This document shows, piece by piece, positions 53,494 to 63,142 of a stretch of DNA of 64,000 nt. Numbering within the stretch: the first letter of the stretch is position 1; each line of letters starts with the position of its first letter. The stretch comes from Mycolicibacterium rhodesiae JS60 (GTDB lineage: Bacteria; Actinomycetota; Actinomycetes; Mycobacteriales; Mycobacteriaceae), in contig AGIQ01000001.1 of the NCBI GenBank assembly GCA_000230935.2, positions 868,001-932,000 on the forward strand, written 5' to 3'. Both the position numbers and the translations under genes were made by a program. The notes beneath the pieces were generated by a model that worked only from the letters and a program-made list of their open reading frames with translations, was not told the DNA's origin and did not search any database.

Positions 53494-54066
53494 GTGGGGA
53501 CATGGGGTCGCGCGATCGCGATCGTGACCGCGATCTGCGTGGCAACGGTCGGCGTTCTGGGCGTGGCCGGGTACATCCTGTTCAACCGCCCGCATGTGGA
53601 CCCGCTGACCAAAGCCGACGCGATCATCGTGCTCGGGGGTGACAACGACGGCCGCCTGCAGTATGGGCTGAGCTTGGCCGAGCAGGGTTACGCCGACACG
53701 GTCATCCTGTCCAACGCCTACACCGACAAGCCCGCGGACCTCCCTGATTTCGAGCGAGCGTGTGCCTCCGGCACTGCAGCAGTCAGCGTCATCTGTTTCC
53801 GGCCGTCGCCGTACACCACTCGCGGCGAGGCGATGTATCTCGCACGACTTGCCAAGCAACACAACTGGACTCATGTGATCGTGGTGTCCTGGAACTACCA
53901 CATGGTCCGGGCGCGCTACATTTTCCACCAGTGCTTCAGCGGCACTGTCACGATGCGGCCGGTACCGCGCACCTACGACTTCACCGTGGCGGGGTGGGCC
54001 AAGGTGTATGCCTACCAGTACACCGCGCTGGTCAAGGCCGCCGTGCTCGGCTGCGACAAACCCTGA
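53494..54066 (+). CDS. YdcF/SanA-like DUF218 membrane protein
   Basis: A 190-residue DUF218 (YdcF/SanA/ElyC) protein with an N-terminal membrane anchor ([23 protein letters not shown]). The family core is visible: [55 protein letters not shown], and [21 protein letters not shown]. Family members act in envelope processes in other bacteria, by unknown chemistry. GTG 53494 is the start. In M. tuberculosis sapM occupies the place between Rv3311 and upp; here this gene does. It is followed by upp after 22 bases. Confidence 0.87.
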   Translation: MGTWGRAIAIVTAICVATVGVLGVAGYILFNRPHVDPLTKADAIIVLGGDNDGRLQYGLSLAEQGYADTVILSNAYTDKPADLPDFERACASGTAAVSVICFRPSPYTTRGEAMYLARLAKQHNWTHVIVVSWNYHMVRARYIFHQCFSGTVTMRPVPRTYDFTVAGWAKVYAYQYTALVKAAVLGCDKP

Positions 54067-54074
54067 AACCTCAC

Positions 54075-54080
54075 TACAGT
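54075..54080 (+). promoter_or_regulatory. -10 element of upp
   Basis: TACAGT ends 8 bases before the upp ATG at 54089, a TANNNT element for a leaderless or nearly leaderless transcript. It suggests that upp has its own promoter besides any read-through from the YdcF-like gene. Confidence 0.45.
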
Positions 54081-54088
54081 CTCTGCGC

Positions 54089-54712
54089 ATGGATGTGCGC
54101 GTGATCGACCACCCGCTGGCCAAGGTCCGGCTGACCACCCTGCGCGACGAGCGCACCGACAACGCCGCCTTCCGCTGCGCCCTGCACGAACTGACCCACA
54201 TGCTCGTCTACGAGGCCACCCGTGATTCGCGGTGCGAGGACGTCGCCATTCACACCCCGATGGCGGACACCACCGGCTCACGGCTGGCCGCCCCGCCGCT
54301 GTTGGTGCCGGTGCTGCGGGCCGGGCTCGGGATGGTCGACGGGGCGAGCGCGCTGATCCCCGAGGCCCAGGTCGGTTTCGTCGGTGTGGCTCGCAACGAG
54401 ACCACTCATCAGCCGACGCCCTATCTGGAGTCACTGCCCGACGACTTGAGCGAGCAGCCGGTCATGGTGCTCGACCCGATGCTGGCCACCGGCGGCTCGA
54501 TGGTCTACACGATCGGGTTGCTGCGCGACCGTGGCGCGCGCGATATCACCGTGGTGTGCGTGGTGTGCGCACCGGAAGGTATTGCCGCTCTTGAGCAAGT
54601 CGCACCGAATGCTCGCCTGTTCACCGCCACCATCGACGACGGCCTCAACGAGATCGCCTATATCGTCCCCGGTCTCGGCGACGCGGGGGACCGCCAGTTC
54701 GGGCCGCGCTGA
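54089..54712 (+). CDS. upp: Uracil phosphoribosyltransferase
   Basis: A 207-residue Upp, making UMP from uracil and PRPP. The PRPP loop [21 protein letters not shown], the [19 protein letters not shown] segment and the C-terminal uracil-binding [15 protein letters not shown] are present. ATG 54089 gives the standard start ([20 protein letters not shown]). Its stop codon directly abuts the stop of the convergent pmmB. With cdd-deoA-add and deoD in the window it belongs to nucleobase salvage. Confidence 0.97.
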   Translation: MDVRVIDHPLAKVRLTTLRDERTDNAAFRCALHELTHMLVYEATRDSRCEDVAIHTPMADTTGSRLAAPPLLVPVLRAGLGMVDGASALIPEAQVGFVGVARNETTHQPTPYLESLPDDLSEQPVMVLDPMLATGGSMVYTIGLLRDRGARDITVVCVVCAPEGIAALEQVAPNARLFTATIDDGLNEIAYIVPGLGDAGDRQFGPR

Positions 54713-56305
54713 CTACCAGTTACGGACGGATTCCAGCAGCTGTTCCTGCACGGCGGCCGCACGCCTGCGGGCACCGGCCAGATCTGTGCCGACAGCCTGG
54801 CCGACCTCGGTGTAACACTTGACTTTCGGCTCGGTACCGGAGGGCCGCACCACCACCCGCACCGACGTCTGCTGGTCACCGCCGGTGAGGAACACGGCGT
54901 CGGCCCGTGTGCTGGCTGTCACCGCAAAGCCGGCCAGCTCGGTCGGTGGCGTGGTGTGCAGGCGGGCCATCATGGCCGCGGCTTCATCGGGGCCGTTGAC
55001 CCGCCGCGACACCGCGGCGGTGCTGTGCACGCCGTGTCGCAGGGCTAGCCGGTCGAGTGCGCCCGGGATCGAATCACCCTGTGCGGCAAGGTATGCCACC
55101 AGATCGCAGACGACTATCGCGGCGCTGATGCCGTCCTTGTCGCGGACAGCTACCGGGTCGACGCAGTGCCCGATGGCTTCCTCGTAGGCGTACGCCAGAC
55201 GGCGGCCGGGCACCTCGGCGTCGGCGCGGGCGAGCCATTTGAACCCGGTCAGGGTCTCGACGTGCCGGGCACCGTAGTCAGCGGCGATCTTGCCGAGTAG
55301 CCGAGAAGAGACGACGCTGCTGGCCACCACGCTGGTGGCGGCCTGACCGGGTGGCATCCTCGACAGGAGATAATCACCCAGCAGCCAACCGGTTTCGTCG
55401 CCCGAGAGCATCCGCCAGCCGGCTTTGGTCGGGACGCCGACCGCGCACCGGTCGGCATCGGGATCCAGCGCGACCGCGACGTCGGCGCCGACCCGGCCGG
55501 CCAGCTCCAACAGGGCGTCGGCGGCGCCGGGTTCCTCTGGATTGGGGAAGGGCACCGTCGGGAAGTCCGGATCGGGAGCGAATTGGCTTGCCACCGTGTG
55601 CACGTCGTCGAAACCCGCCGCGCGCAGTGTGCGCACCGCGAGCGCGCCGCCGACCCCGTGCATGGCCGTCAGCGCCACCCGCGGTTTTCCGTCGGCCGTG
55701 CGCCGTAGCGCCGCCGCCCGCGCGACGTACGCGTCGACCAGCGTGTCGTCCGCGGGTGAGACGGCTTGGCGGAGGATCTGGTCGGCGGGCGGTGCGCCGG
55801 CGATGGCGGCCTCGATCTCACGATCGGTCGGCGAGATGATCTGCAGGCCGCCATCGAGATACACCTTGTAGCCGTTGTCGGCCGGCGGGTTGTGCGAGGC
55901 GGTGATCTGCACCCCGGCGGCGGCGCCGATGTGCCGGACGGTGAACGCGACGATCGGAGTCGGTACCGGGTGTTCCCAGGTGATCACCGAAAAGCCCTGG
56001 GCTGCAAATACTTCGGCAGTCGCATTCGCGAACCGCGCCGATCCGTGCCGGGCGTCGCGGCCCACCACGACCGTCGAACCGGCAAGGCCGCGGCGTGTCA
56101 GCACCTGGCCCAGCGCCCAGCTGACCCGCAGCACCACCGCGACGTTCATCGCGTCCGGCCCACCCCGCACCGGTCCGCGCAATCCGGCGGTGCCGAACGT
56201 CAGCGGACGGGCGAACGGGGCGGCCAGGTCGGCGGGATCCAGGGCGGCCAGCTCGGCGGCCGTGACCGGATCCGGGTCGTGGGCGATCCAGTCCTCGGGA
56301 GTCAC
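54713..56305 (-). CDS. pmmB: Phosphomannomutase/phosphoglucomutase
   Basis: A 530-residue alpha-D-phosphohexomutase like Rv3308. The phosphoserine loop is ITASHNPPADNGYKVY, the metal loop DPDADRCAVG, the sugar loop YAYEEAIGHCVDP (GEEAxG-like variant), and the phosphate loop RPSGTEPKVKCY. It interconverts hexose 1- and 6-phosphates, possibly ribose phosphates as well, fitting its place beside deoD and upp. GTG 56305 overlaps the marR stop by 4 bases; the frame continues upstream as a shadow. Confidence 0.94.
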   Translation of the reverse strand: MTPEDWIAHDPDPVTAAELAALDPADLAAPFARPLTFGTAGLRGPVRGGPDAMNVAVVLRVSWALGQVLTRRGLAGSTVVVGRDARHGSARFANATAEVFAAQGFSVITWEHPVPTPIVAFTVRHIGAAAGVQITASHNPPADNGYKVYLDGGLQIISPTDREIEAAIAGAPPADQILRQAVSPADDTLVDAYVARAAALRRTADGKPRVALTAMHGVGGALAVRTLRAAGFDDVHTVASQFAPDPDFPTVPFPNPEEPGAADALLELAGRVGADVAVALDPDADRCAVGVPTKAGWRMLSGDETGWLLGDYLLSRMPPGQAATSVVASSVVSSRLLGKIAADYGARHVETLTGFKWLARADAEVPGRRLAYAYEEAIGHCVDPVAVRDKDGISAAIVVCDLVAYLAAQGDSIPGALDRLALRHGVHSTAAVSRRVNGPDEAAAMMARLHTTPPTELAGFAVTASTRADAVFLTGGDQQTSVRVVVRPSGTEPKVKCYTEVGQAVGTDLAGARRRAAAVQEQLLESVRNW

Positions 56306-56733
56306 GGCACCAGTTTGCGCAGTATCGGCGCGGTCAGCATCAACAGGTTGAACTCCAGCTCGGAGAGGTGATCGCGCATCGACTGATGCAGCCAGGCGTC
56401 GCGCTGCTCCCGATCGCGCAGCAGCAGGTCCAGCCCGTCGGGGGTGAGTTCGATGAGCTGCCGGCGGCGGTCGGCCTCGTCGGGCCGGCGAGAGAGCAGC
56501 CCGCGGCACTCGAGCTCGTTGATGGAGTCGGTCAGCGACTGGACCCGGACGTGCAGCCGGGCGGCGAGCTCGGCCGGTGTCGTCACTCCGGCCCTGCTCA
56601 CGTCGCCGAGCACCTCGAGCTGACTGAGTGTCAGCCCGTTGTCCGGGCGGTGCCTGCGAAGCTGCCGGGCCAGCGCCATCATGGCTTCCCGCAGCTCGGT
56701 GGCCGCAGCGGGCGGAGCGGTGTTTGCGGTCAT
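56302..56733 (-). CDS. MarR family transcriptional regulator
   Basis: A 143-residue MarR regulator with the winged helix in TLSQLEVLGDVSRAGVTTPAELAARLHVRVQSLTDSINELECRGLLSRRPDEADRRRQLIELT. It is divergent from the AbrB-type membrane protein and coupled to pmmB by a GTGA overlap. A near-perfect 16-bp palindrome (56737-56752) lies just before its ATG, the usual place for MarR autoregulation and control of a neighbouring transporter. Ligand unknown. Confidence 0.93.
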   Translation of the reverse strand: MTANTAPPAAATELREAMMALARQLRRHRPDNGLTLSQLEVLGDVSRAGVTTPAELAARLHVRVQSLTDSINELECRGLLSRRPDEADRRRQLIELTPDGLDLLLRDREQRDAWLHQSMRDHLSELEFNLLMLTAPILRKLVP

Positions 56734-56736
56734 ATT

Positions 56737-56752
56737 ACAAGTTATACCTTGT
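56737..56752. promoter_or_regulatory. Predicted MarR operator
   Basis: ACAAGTTATACCTTGT pairs at 7 of 8 positions. It begins 3 bases upstream of the marR ATG and covers a TATAAC element on the minus strand, so binding would block marR transcription and possibly the divergent membrane-protein gene as well. Confidence 0.6.
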
Positions 56753-56819
56753 TAGTTGGTGATCTACCTCGCTTTAATCGCAGTTGGCGTCACAGAAGAA
56801 GCAAGGGCATACTTGGCAT

Positions 56820-57935
56820 ATGCGTTGGGTTCTGCTGGTACTGGTGACCGTCGGGGTCACCGTGCCGCTGGACCGCCTCGGGGTCCCTTCGGCCGCCCTG
56901 TTCGCCGCCCTGTTGGTCGCCATCCTGCTGGCGATCGTCCGATTGGCGCCCGCCGGTGTGCCGCGCGTCGCGGGCTTGGCGGCCCAGGGCGTGCTGGGCG
57001 TCTACATCGGCACCATGGTCCATTCCGACGCGCTGTCGTCACTCGGTCCGCACTGGCCGGTGGTCGTCGGGGTGGGGGTGGCCACCCTGCTGCTCAGCAT
57101 CGGCGCCGGGGCTCTGCTCGGATTGCACCGGGACGTCAACCCGCTCACCGGCGCACTCGCACTGGTCGCCGGGGGAGCCTCCGGTCTGGTGGCCATCGCG
57201 CGTGAACTCGGCGGTGACGATCGCGTCGTCGCCGTCGTCCAATACCTGCGGGTGGCCGTGATCACCGCGACGATGCCCGTCATCGTCACCCTCGTCTATC
57301 ACGCCGACCGGTCCTCGCATGCAGCTGCGGCAGTGCCCCAATCTCATTCCGCTCCTTGGTATCTGAGCGTGATGATGATGGTCGTGCTGGTTTTCGCCGG
57401 ATCGGTTGTCGGCCGGCTGGCGCGGCTGCCGGGTTCCGGTCTGCTCGGCCCGATGACGTTGACGATCGCGGCCGAGTTGGCCGGCTGGTCGTTTGGTCTG
57501 ACGGTTCCGGCGCTGCTGGTGGCGGTGTCCTACATGCTGATCGGCTGGCAGGCCGGGGTTGCGTTCACCCGGGAGTCATTGCGGGCGATCGAACGGCTGC
57601 TGCCGGCGGCGCTCGGGCTGATCGTGCTGCTCAACGTCGCCACTGCCGGGCTGGGTGTGGCGCTGTCCAAGATCGCCGGCGTCAGCATGCTCGACGGCTA
57701 TCTCGCCACCAGCCCCGGCGGGATCTACGCCGTGCTGGCCACCGCGGTGGAAACCGGCTCCAACGTCACGTTCATCATCGCCACGCAGGTGCTGCGGGTG
57801 TTGCTGATGCTGTTCGCCGCGCCCTTGCTGGCCCGCGGCTTCGTGCGGCTGACCTACAGACGGGCCAGCACCGCGGCCAGCAACGACCCCATGGCGGTGG
57901 CCGACGCCCGGCCGGCGGCCAGAACTTCGTCGTGA
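56820..57935 (+). CDS. AbrB-family integral membrane protein (PF05145 type)
   Basis: A 371-residue membrane protein with about nine to ten helices and an internal duplication: [17 protein letters not shown] and [14 protein letters not shown] in the first half correspond to [19 protein letters not shown] and [16 protein letters not shown] in the second, as in the AbrB duplication family of putative regulators or transporters. [15 protein letters not shown] and [15 protein letters not shown] fit as well. ATG 56820 is chosen because CATACT ends 6 bases upstream; an in-frame TTG at 56784 would add 12 hydrophilic residues. Its last 82 bases overlap deoD on the other strand. Substrate unknown. Confidence 0.85.
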   Translation: MRWVLLVLVTVGVTVPLDRLGVPSAALFAALLVAILLAIVRLAPAGVPRVAGLAAQGVLGVYIGTMVHSDALSSLGPHWPVVVGVGVATLLLSIGAGALLGLHRDVNPLTGALALVAGGASGLVAIARELGGDDRVVAVVQYLRVAVITATMPVIVTLVYHADRSSHAAAAVPQSHSAPWYLSVMMMVVLVFAGSVVGRLARLPGSGLLGPMTLTIAAELAGWSFGLTVPALLVAVSYMLIGWQAGVAFTRESLRAIERLLPAALGLIVLLNVATAGLGVALSKIAGVSMLDGYLATSPGGIYAVLATAVETGSNVTFIIATQVLRVLLMLFAAPLLARGFVRLTYRRASTAASNDPMAVADARPAARTSS

Positions 57936-58639
57936 CTCAGCGGCTGGCCGGTCATCCCGGCGGCCAGGTTCGTCACCAGCGAGAACGCCAGCACTTCGGC
58001 GCCGGCCGCCCGTGCGGCGATGGTCTCGTGGACGGTCGACATACCGACCAGGTCTGCCCCCAGCGTGCGGAGCATCCGGATCTCGGCGGGTGTCTCGTAG
58101 TGCGGCCCGGGCAAGCCCGCGTAGACGCCTTCGGCCAAGCTCGGGTCGACGGATCGGGCCAGCTCCCGAAGCCGAGGAGAGTAGGCGTCGACCAGATCGA
58201 CGAACTGCGCCCCGACCAGTGGCGAGCGAGCGGTCAGGTTGAGGTGGTCGCTGATCAGCACAGGCTGGCCGACCTGGTATTCCGGTCGCAGGCCGCCTGC
58301 CGCGTTGGTCAGCACCACGACCCGTGCGCCGGCGGCCCGTGCGGTGCGGACCGGATGGACGATGGTCCGCAGTTCATGGCCTTCGTAGGCGTGGATGCGG
58401 CCCAGTAACACCAGCACGTTGTGCGAACCGAGCGGCACCGACAACACGCGGCCGCGGTGCCCGAGTGCCGACGGGGGAGTGAAGCCGGGGATCACCGACA
58501 TCGGGATCTCGGCTGCCGGCGTCCCGAGCGCCGCAGCCGCTGGTGTCCAGCCCGACCCGAGGACCACGGCGACGTCGTGCCGCGTGACGCCGGTGCGTTC
58601 GGCGATCACCGATGCGGCGTGCTCGGCGTCAGGACTCAC
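57854..58639 (-). CDS. deoD: Purine nucleoside phosphorylase
   Basis: A 261-residue trimeric-type PNP (Rv3307, also called punA), cleaving inosine and guanosine to base and ribose-1-phosphate. The phosphate loop [18 protein letters not shown] (HxxEG), [47 protein letters not shown] and [10 protein letters not shown] are diagnostic. GTG 58639 is chosen; the frame is open to 58759 across the amiB1 start. TAGGCT lies 8 bases before the start (58653-58648, minus strand). The 3' end is overlapped by 82 bases by the convergent membrane-protein gene. Confidence 0.95.
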   Translation of the reverse strand: MSPDAEHAASVIAERTGVTRHDVAVVLGSGWTPAAAALGTPAAEIPMSVIPGFTPPSALGHRGRVLSVPLGSHNVLVLLGRIHAYEGHELRTIVHPVRTARAAGARVVVLTNAAGGLRPEYQVGQPVLISDHLNLTARSPLVGAQFVDLVDAYSPRLRELARSVDPSLAEGVYAGLPGPHYETPAEIRMLRTLGADLVGMSTVHETIAARAAGAEVLAFSLVTNLAAGMTGQPLSHDEVLAAGRASATAMGSLLAAVLARL

Positions 58640-58647
58640 AGCCTGCG

Positions 58648-58670
58648 AGCCTAGCCCCGAATGCCATACT
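58648..58670. promoter_or_regulatory. Divergent leaderless-type promoters, deoD and amiB1
   Basis: Minus strand: TAGGCT (58653-58648) ends 8 bases before the deoD GTG. Plus strand: CATACT (58665-58670) ends 6 bases before the amiB1 ATG at 58677. The 37-base gap between the starts holds both elements and nothing else. Confidence 0.5.
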
Positions 58671-58676
58671 TCGTGG

Positions 58677-59864
58677 ATGCCTGCTGCCACCGCGTCGACC
58701 CGCGTCGAGGACGCGGTGACGGCACGTCGCGGCGACCTCGTGGAACTTTCGCATGCCATTCACGCCGAGCCGGAGCTCGCCTTCGCCGAGCATCGCAGCT
58801 GCGCCAAGACCAAGGCCCTGGTTGCCGAGCGCGGATTCGAGATCAGTGCCGCGCCCGGTGGTTTGGACACCGCGTTCCGCGCCGACTTCGGGTCGGGCCC
58901 GCTGGTGATCGGGATCTGCGCGGAGTACGACGCGCTGCCCGGTATCGGCCATGCGTGCGGGCACAACATCATTGCCGCGTCGGCCGTCGGCACCGCGCTG
59001 GCGCTGGCCGACGTGGCCGATGAACTCGGGCTCACCGTGGCCCTGATCGGCACGCCCGCAGAGGAGTCCGGTGGCGGCAAGGCCCTGCTGATCGACGCGG
59101 GTGTGTTCGACGACGTCGCCGCGGCCGTGATGCTGCACCCCGGACCCGTCGATATCGCCGCCGCCCGCTCACTGGCGCTGTCCGAGGTGGTCGTGACCTA
59201 CACCGGCCGCGAATCACATGCCGCGGTTGCGCCGTATCTGGGCGTCAACGCCGCCGACGCGGTCACCGTCGCGCAGGTGGCGATCGGGTTGCTGCGCCAA
59301 CAGATGGCGCCCGGTCAGCTGGCCCACGGCATCGTCACCGAGGGTGGCTCGGCGACCAACATCATCCCGGGCCGGGCCCGGCTGCAGTACACGATGCGCG
59401 CCGCCGACACCGATTCGCTGCGGGGGTTGGAAGCCAAGATGCGCGGGTGCTTCGCGGCCGGTGCCCTCGCCACCGGATGTGAGCATGAAATCGCCGAAGC
59501 AGCACCGCCGTACGCCGAGCTGACCCCCGACCCGTGGCTGGCCGAGGTGTTCCGCGACGAGATGACGAAGATGGGCCGCAACCCGGTTCCGGTCGAGGTG
59601 GAAGCCCGAATGCCGCTGGGGAGTACGGATATGGGCAATGTCACGCAGCTGTTGCCGGGCATCCATCCGGTGGTCGGCATCGAATCCAATGGCGCGGTGA
59701 TCCACCAGCCCGGCTTCACCGTCGCGGCGGCGGGGCCCAGTGCGGATCGTGCGGTCATCCAGGGGGCAATCATGTTGGCGCGCACAGTCGTTCGGTTGGC
59801 GCAAACGACTGTCGAGCGCGACCGGGTGCTGGAGTTGCGGGACCGGCGGGGGGATCGGCCATGA
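58677..59864 (+). CDS. amiB1: M20 family amidohydrolase (AmiB1)
   Basis: A 395-residue M20D metallopeptidase-type amidohydrolase like Rv3306c. Metal-site motifs are [22 protein letters not shown] and [16 protein letters not shown], with [35 protein letters not shown] and STDMGNVTQ later. Relatives hydrolyse N-acyl amino acids or aminobenzoyl-glutamate. ATG 58677 starts it. The stop overlaps amiA1 by 4 bases (ATGA). Substrate unknown. Confidence 0.93.
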   Translation: MPAATASTRVEDAVTARRGDLVELSHAIHAEPELAFAEHRSCAKTKALVAERGFEISAAPGGLDTAFRADFGSGPLVIGICAEYDALPGIGHACGHNIIAASAVGTALALADVADELGLTVALIGTPAEESGGGKALLIDAGVFDDVAAAVMLHPGPVDIAAARSLALSEVVVTYTGRESHAAVAPYLGVNAADAVTVAQVAIGLLRQQMAPGQLAHGIVTEGGSATNIIPGRARLQYTMRAADTDSLRGLEAKMRGCFAAGALATGCEHEIAEAAPPYAELTPDPWLAEVFRDEMTKMGRNPVPVEVEARMPLGSTDMGNVTQLLPGIHPVVGIESNGAVIHQPGFTVAAAGPSADRAVIQGAIMLARTVVRLAQTTVERDRVLELRDRRGDRP

Positions 59865-61030
59865 GCATCGCTGACGCGTGCGAATCCTGGCTGGCCGGGC
59901 ACTTCGACGATCTGGTGGCGTGGCGACGGCACATTCACCGTTACCCGGAGCTCGGTCGCCAGGAGTTCGCCACCACCCAGTTCGTCGCCGATCGTCTGGT
60001 GGAGGCCGGGCTCAACCCGAAAGTGATGCCGGGCGGGACGGGCCTGACATGCGACTTCGGTCCCGAGCATGCGCCGCGGATCGCGTTGCGCGCCGATATG
60101 GATGCGCTGCCGATGGCCGAGCGCACCGGTGCCCCGTACAGCTCGACGATGCCGAACGTCGCGCACGCGTGCGGTCACGACGCTCACACCGCGATGCTGA
60201 TCGGAGCCGCGACGGCGTTGGCCTCGGTGCCGGAATTGCCGGTCGGTGTGCGGCTGATCTTCCAGGCCGCCGAAGAGCTGATGCCCGGTGGAGCAATCGA
60301 CGCGATCGCCGCCGGCGCGCTGGTGGGGGTGTCGCGAATCTTCGCGCTGCACTGCGATCCCCGGCTGGCGGTGGGCCGGGTCGCGATCATCCCGGGGCCG
60401 ATCACATCGGCCGCGGACTCGATCGAGATCACCCTGCATTCGCCCGGCGGTCATACCTCGCGGCCGCACCTGACGTCGGATCTGGTGTACGGGATGGGCG
60501 CCGTGATCACGGGGCTGCCCGGTGTGCTGTCTCGGCGGATCGACCCGCGGCACAGCACCGTGATGGTCTGGGGCGCGGCCAACGCCGGCGTCGCGGCCAA
60601 TGCGATCCCGCAGACCGGGACGTTGGCGGGCACGGTGCGCACGGCCAGCCGTGAGACCTGGGTTGTCATGGAACAGCTTGTGCGGGAGACGGTTTCGGGT
60701 CTGCTGGCGCCCCTGGGTATCGAGCACACACTGCAATACCATCGTGGTGTCCCGCCGGTGGTCAACGAGGAACGCTCGACGCAGATCATGACGCACGCGA
60801 TCGAGGCCGTCGCTCCCGATGCCCTGGCCGACACCCACCAATCCGGTGGCGGTGAGGACTTCTCCTGGTATCTGGAAGAGGTTCCTGGCGCGATGGGCCG
60901 GCTCGGGGTGTGGAGCGGTCGCGGGCCGCAATTGGATCTGCACCAGCCGACGTTCGACCTCGACGAGCGGGCGCTCGCGGTGGGGGTTCGGGTTCTGGTG
61001 AATATCGTCGAGCAATCCGCGGGGTACTGA
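59861..61030 (+). CDS. amiA1: M20 family amidohydrolase (AmiA1)
   Basis: A 389-residue M20D amidohydrolase like Rv3305c, related to the preceding gene but closer to hippurate hydrolase/IAA-amino-acid hydrolases: [71 protein letters not shown] and [16 protein letters not shown], where the dinuclear metal ligands (Cys/His, Asp, Glu-Glu, His) are seen. ATG 59861. The stop shares one base with galE. Confidence 0.94.
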   Translation: MSIADACESWLAGHFDDLVAWRRHIHRYPELGRQEFATTQFVADRLVEAGLNPKVMPGGTGLTCDFGPEHAPRIALRADMDALPMAERTGAPYSSTMPNVAHACGHDAHTAMLIGAATALASVPELPVGVRLIFQAAEELMPGGAIDAIAAGALVGVSRIFALHCDPRLAVGRVAIIPGPITSAADSIEITLHSPGGHTSRPHLTSDLVYGMGAVITGLPGVLSRRIDPRHSTVMVWGAANAGVAANAIPQTGTLAGTVRTASRETWVVMEQLVRETVSGLLAPLGIEHTLQYHRGVPPVVNEERSTQIMTHAIEAVAPDALADTHQSGGGEDFSWYLEEVPGAMGRLGVWSGRGPQLDLHQPTFDLDERALAVGVRVLVNIVEQSAGY

Positions 61031-61986
61031 TGAAGCTTCTCGTCACCGGCGGTGCGGGCTACGTCGGCAGTGTGTGTGCCACGGTGCTGCTGGAGCAGGG
61101 GCACGAGGTCGTCGTCGTGGACGACCTGTCGACGGGTAACGGCGACGCGGTGCCGGCCGGGGCGCGGTTCATCCAGGCCGACATGGTCGACGTCGCACCG
61201 GAACTGCTGAGCGACGGATCCTTTGACGGGGTTGTGCACTTCGCTGCGAAATCGCTGGTGGGCGAGTCGGTGGCGGAGCCGGAAAAGTACTGGAACAGCA
61301 ACGTCGTCAAGACGATTCAACTACTGGAGGCGATGCGGGCAGCCGGCGCACCACGGTTGGTGTTCTCCTCCACCGCGGCGACCTACGGTGAGCCGGAATC
61401 GGTGCCGATCACCGAGGACGCGGTGACCCGGCCGACGAATGCCTACGGCGCTACCAAACTCGCGATCGACCACGCGATCACGTCGTACGCCACCGCGCAC
61501 GGGCTGGCCGCCACGAGCCTGCGGTACTTCAACGTCGCGGGTGCCTACGGCGGATGCGGTGAGCGCCATGCGACCGAGACGCACTTGATTCCGCTGGTAC
61601 TACAGGTGGCCACCGGTCAGCGCGCCGAGATCCTGGTGTTCGGCACCGACTGGCCCACCCCGGACGGCACGTGCATTCGCGACTACATCCACGTCCGCGA
61701 CCTGGCCGATGCACATCTGCTCGCGCTGCAGACCTCGAAGCCGGGCGAACATCGCATCTACAACCTGGGCAACGGCACGGGCTTTTCGGTCCGTGAGGTG
61801 ATCGCCTGCTGCGAGCGCGTGACCGGCGGGCCGATCGCGGCGCGTGACGTCGAGCGCCGCGCGGGTGACCCGGCTGTGCTGATCGCCTCGAGCGAGAAGG
61901 CGATCACAGAACTCGGCTGGCGTCCGCAGCACACCACCATCGACGAGATCGTCTCCGATGCTTGGGAATTCGCCCGCTCGCGCTGA
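61030..61986 (+). CDS. galE: UDP-glucose 4-epimerase
   Basis: A 318-residue extended short-chain dehydrogenase. The NAD-binding [29 protein letters not shown], the catalytic Ser-Thr in [10 protein letters not shown] and YGATK, then [37 protein letters not shown] and [15 protein letters not shown] match bacterial GalE, interconverting UDP-glucose and UDP-galactose (precursor of galactan). ATG 61030 overlaps the amiA1 TGA by one base, making it the third gene of an amiB1-amiA1-galE operon, an unusual functional partner for amidohydrolases. Confidence 0.95.
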   Translation: MKLLVTGGAGYVGSVCATVLLEQGHEVVVVDDLSTGNGDAVPAGARFIQADMVDVAPELLSDGSFDGVVHFAAKSLVGESVAEPEKYWNSNVVKTIQLLEAMRAAGAPRLVFSSTAATYGEPESVPITEDAVTRPTNAYGATKLAIDHAITSYATAHGLAATSLRYFNVAGAYGGCGERHATETHLIPLVLQVATGQRAEILVFGTDWPTPDGTCIRDYIHVRDLADAHLLALQTSKPGEHRIYNLGNGTGFSVREVIACCERVTGGPIAARDVERRAGDPAVLIASSEKAITELGWRPQHTTIDEIVSDAWEFARSR

Positions 61987-62010
61987 TCGCGAGCGTGCAG
62001 CATCGCGCAT

Positions 62011-62529
62011 GTGCGTGATGAACTGACTGCGCTCTTCCAGAGGCAGGACGGCGTGGCGACCGCCGATCAGATCCTTGCTGTAGTGAGCCCGGCGGCATCT
62101 CGAAATGCTGCTGGAAATCACTGCAGTGAAACGTATTTGGCGCGGCGTTTACAGCTGGGGAAGTGCGGACGCTGCGCGCAAGCTCAACGGTCTGGACTTG
62201 GCCTGCGGCGAGACGGTGGGCGTCTGCTTGGCCACCGCGGCGCGTGCCTATGGTTTCGATACCGAGGGTGACACCGCGTTATCTGGTGGAGCTGTCTCGC
62301 GCCGTGACGGCGCAACAGCCAGCCGAGTCACCCATGGAGAGCGAGGCCCGCCTGGTCATGATTGATGGCGGTCTTTCCGAGCCCGGTTCTGCAGCATGAG
62401 GTTGTCGATGCAAGAGGACGGCTGCGCAGGCTCGATTTCGCCTGGCCGGCCCAACGGGTTGCCGCGGACCTCGGATGGATGGTTGCGCATGCTCGTCAAC
62501 CGCATCAATGCGCACCTTCTTGCGCGTGA
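62011..62529 (+). pseudogene. Decayed AbiEi/DUF559-type gene with several frameshifts
   Basis: Pieces of one protein family appear in successive frames: MRDELTALFQRQDGVATADQILAVV (frame 1, from 62011), IWRGVYSWGSADAARKLNGLDLACGE, VCLATAARAYGFDTE (frame 2, about 62130-62270), ESPMESEARLVMIDGGL (frame 3, about 62330-62380), then VLQHEVVDARGRLRRLDFAWP (frame 1, 62386-62455). Order and content match mycobacterial AbiEi-like antitoxin/DUF559 endonuclease-fold proteins of about 280-300 residues, so at least three frame changes and a large internal deletion are needed. It is certainly broken; the family name is from memory of the motifs. Confidence 0.75.
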
Positions 62530-62555
62530 GTGTGCGTGAAGTGCCCGCGGTGACG

Positions 62556-62577
62556 GCGTGTCGGCGTGCGGACACGC
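62556..62577. terminator. GC-rich hairpin before the cyclotransferase gene end
   Basis: GCGTGTC (62556-62562) and GACACGC (62571-62577) form a 7-bp stem with an 8-base loop, 19 bases from the stop of the minus-strand gene at 62597 and downstream of the galE/pseudogene region. No T-run follows. It could stop transcription from both sides. An alternative 6-bp pairing overlaps it. Confidence 0.4.
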
Positions 62578-62596
62578 ACGCTCGCGAGAGAACGGC

Positions 62597-63079
62597 CTAG
62601 CCGCTCGGGTGCCCGGGGCCGATGTTGCGCGCCGGGCGGGTGCGCAGGCCGTGCACGTACTCCGCTGGCGCACCGGCGATCTCGGCGGCGTCAGCCATCA
62701 CGCCGAGGTACCGTGCCGACGGTAGTCCACCCTCCCAGGCGTCCAGAACGTACAGCCAGGCGAGCACGGGATCGGTTGTGGTGTCAGTGGATTCACATTC
62801 GATGCGGCATCTGATCTTCTTGTGGAAGCCCAGCTCCGAACCCTCCCAGCGGTCCAGGTTCTGCTCGTCGGATGGTGTCATGTCGTAGAGCACCACGAAC
62901 ACCTTGGAGTCCGGGTCTTCGACCAGGGTCGCAAGTGCACCCTCCCAGCCGATATCCTCGCCGGCGAAGGTCAGCCGCCAGCCGTGCAACCAGCCGGTGC
63001 CGGCCATCGGGGAATGCGGCGCGCGCTCCAGCATCTGCTCGGGATGCATGTTGGACCCGTAGGCGGCATAGAGCGGCAC
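62597..63079 (-). CDS. Gamma-glutamylcyclotransferase-like protein (Rv3304 type)
   Basis: A 160-residue protein of the gamma-glutamylcyclotransferase/AIG2 fold. The phosphate-loop-like YAAYGSNMHPEQM is at the N-terminus (YGSN motif), followed by WRLTFAG, the VVLYDMTPSDEQNLDRWEG segment holding the conserved catalytic acid (Glu of WEG) and AWLYVLD. It matches Rv3304 in size and lies next to lpdA as in M. tuberculosis. GTG 63079 is the start. The precise substrate is unproven. Confidence 0.88.
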   Translation of the reverse strand: MPLYAAYGSNMHPEQMLERAPHSPMAGTGWLHGWRLTFAGEDIGWEGALATLVEDPDSKVFVVLYDMTPSDEQNLDRWEGSELGFHKKIRCRIECESTDTTTDPVLAWLYVLDAWEGGLPSARYLGVMADAAEIAGAPAEYVHGLRTRPARNIGPGHPSG

Positions 63080-63129
63080 GGGGAAAGCCTAGAGCGTCCG
63101 GTGAGCAGGAGCGCAGGGAGTCGGTCAAC

Positions 63130-63135
63130 TAACCT
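63130..63135 (+). promoter_or_regulatory. -10 element of lpdA
   Basis: TAACCT ends 7 bases before the GTG at 63143, fitting a leaderless transcript. The gene is divergent from the cyclotransferase gene with 63 bases between starts. Confidence 0.45.
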
Positions 63136-63142
63136 TGGCCGG

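Noticed and set aside
56784..56819. TTG 56784 as start of the AbrB-type membrane protein
   Set aside because: It adds a hydrophilic 12-residue stretch before the first membrane helix, while ATG 56820 has a CATACT box six bases upstream.
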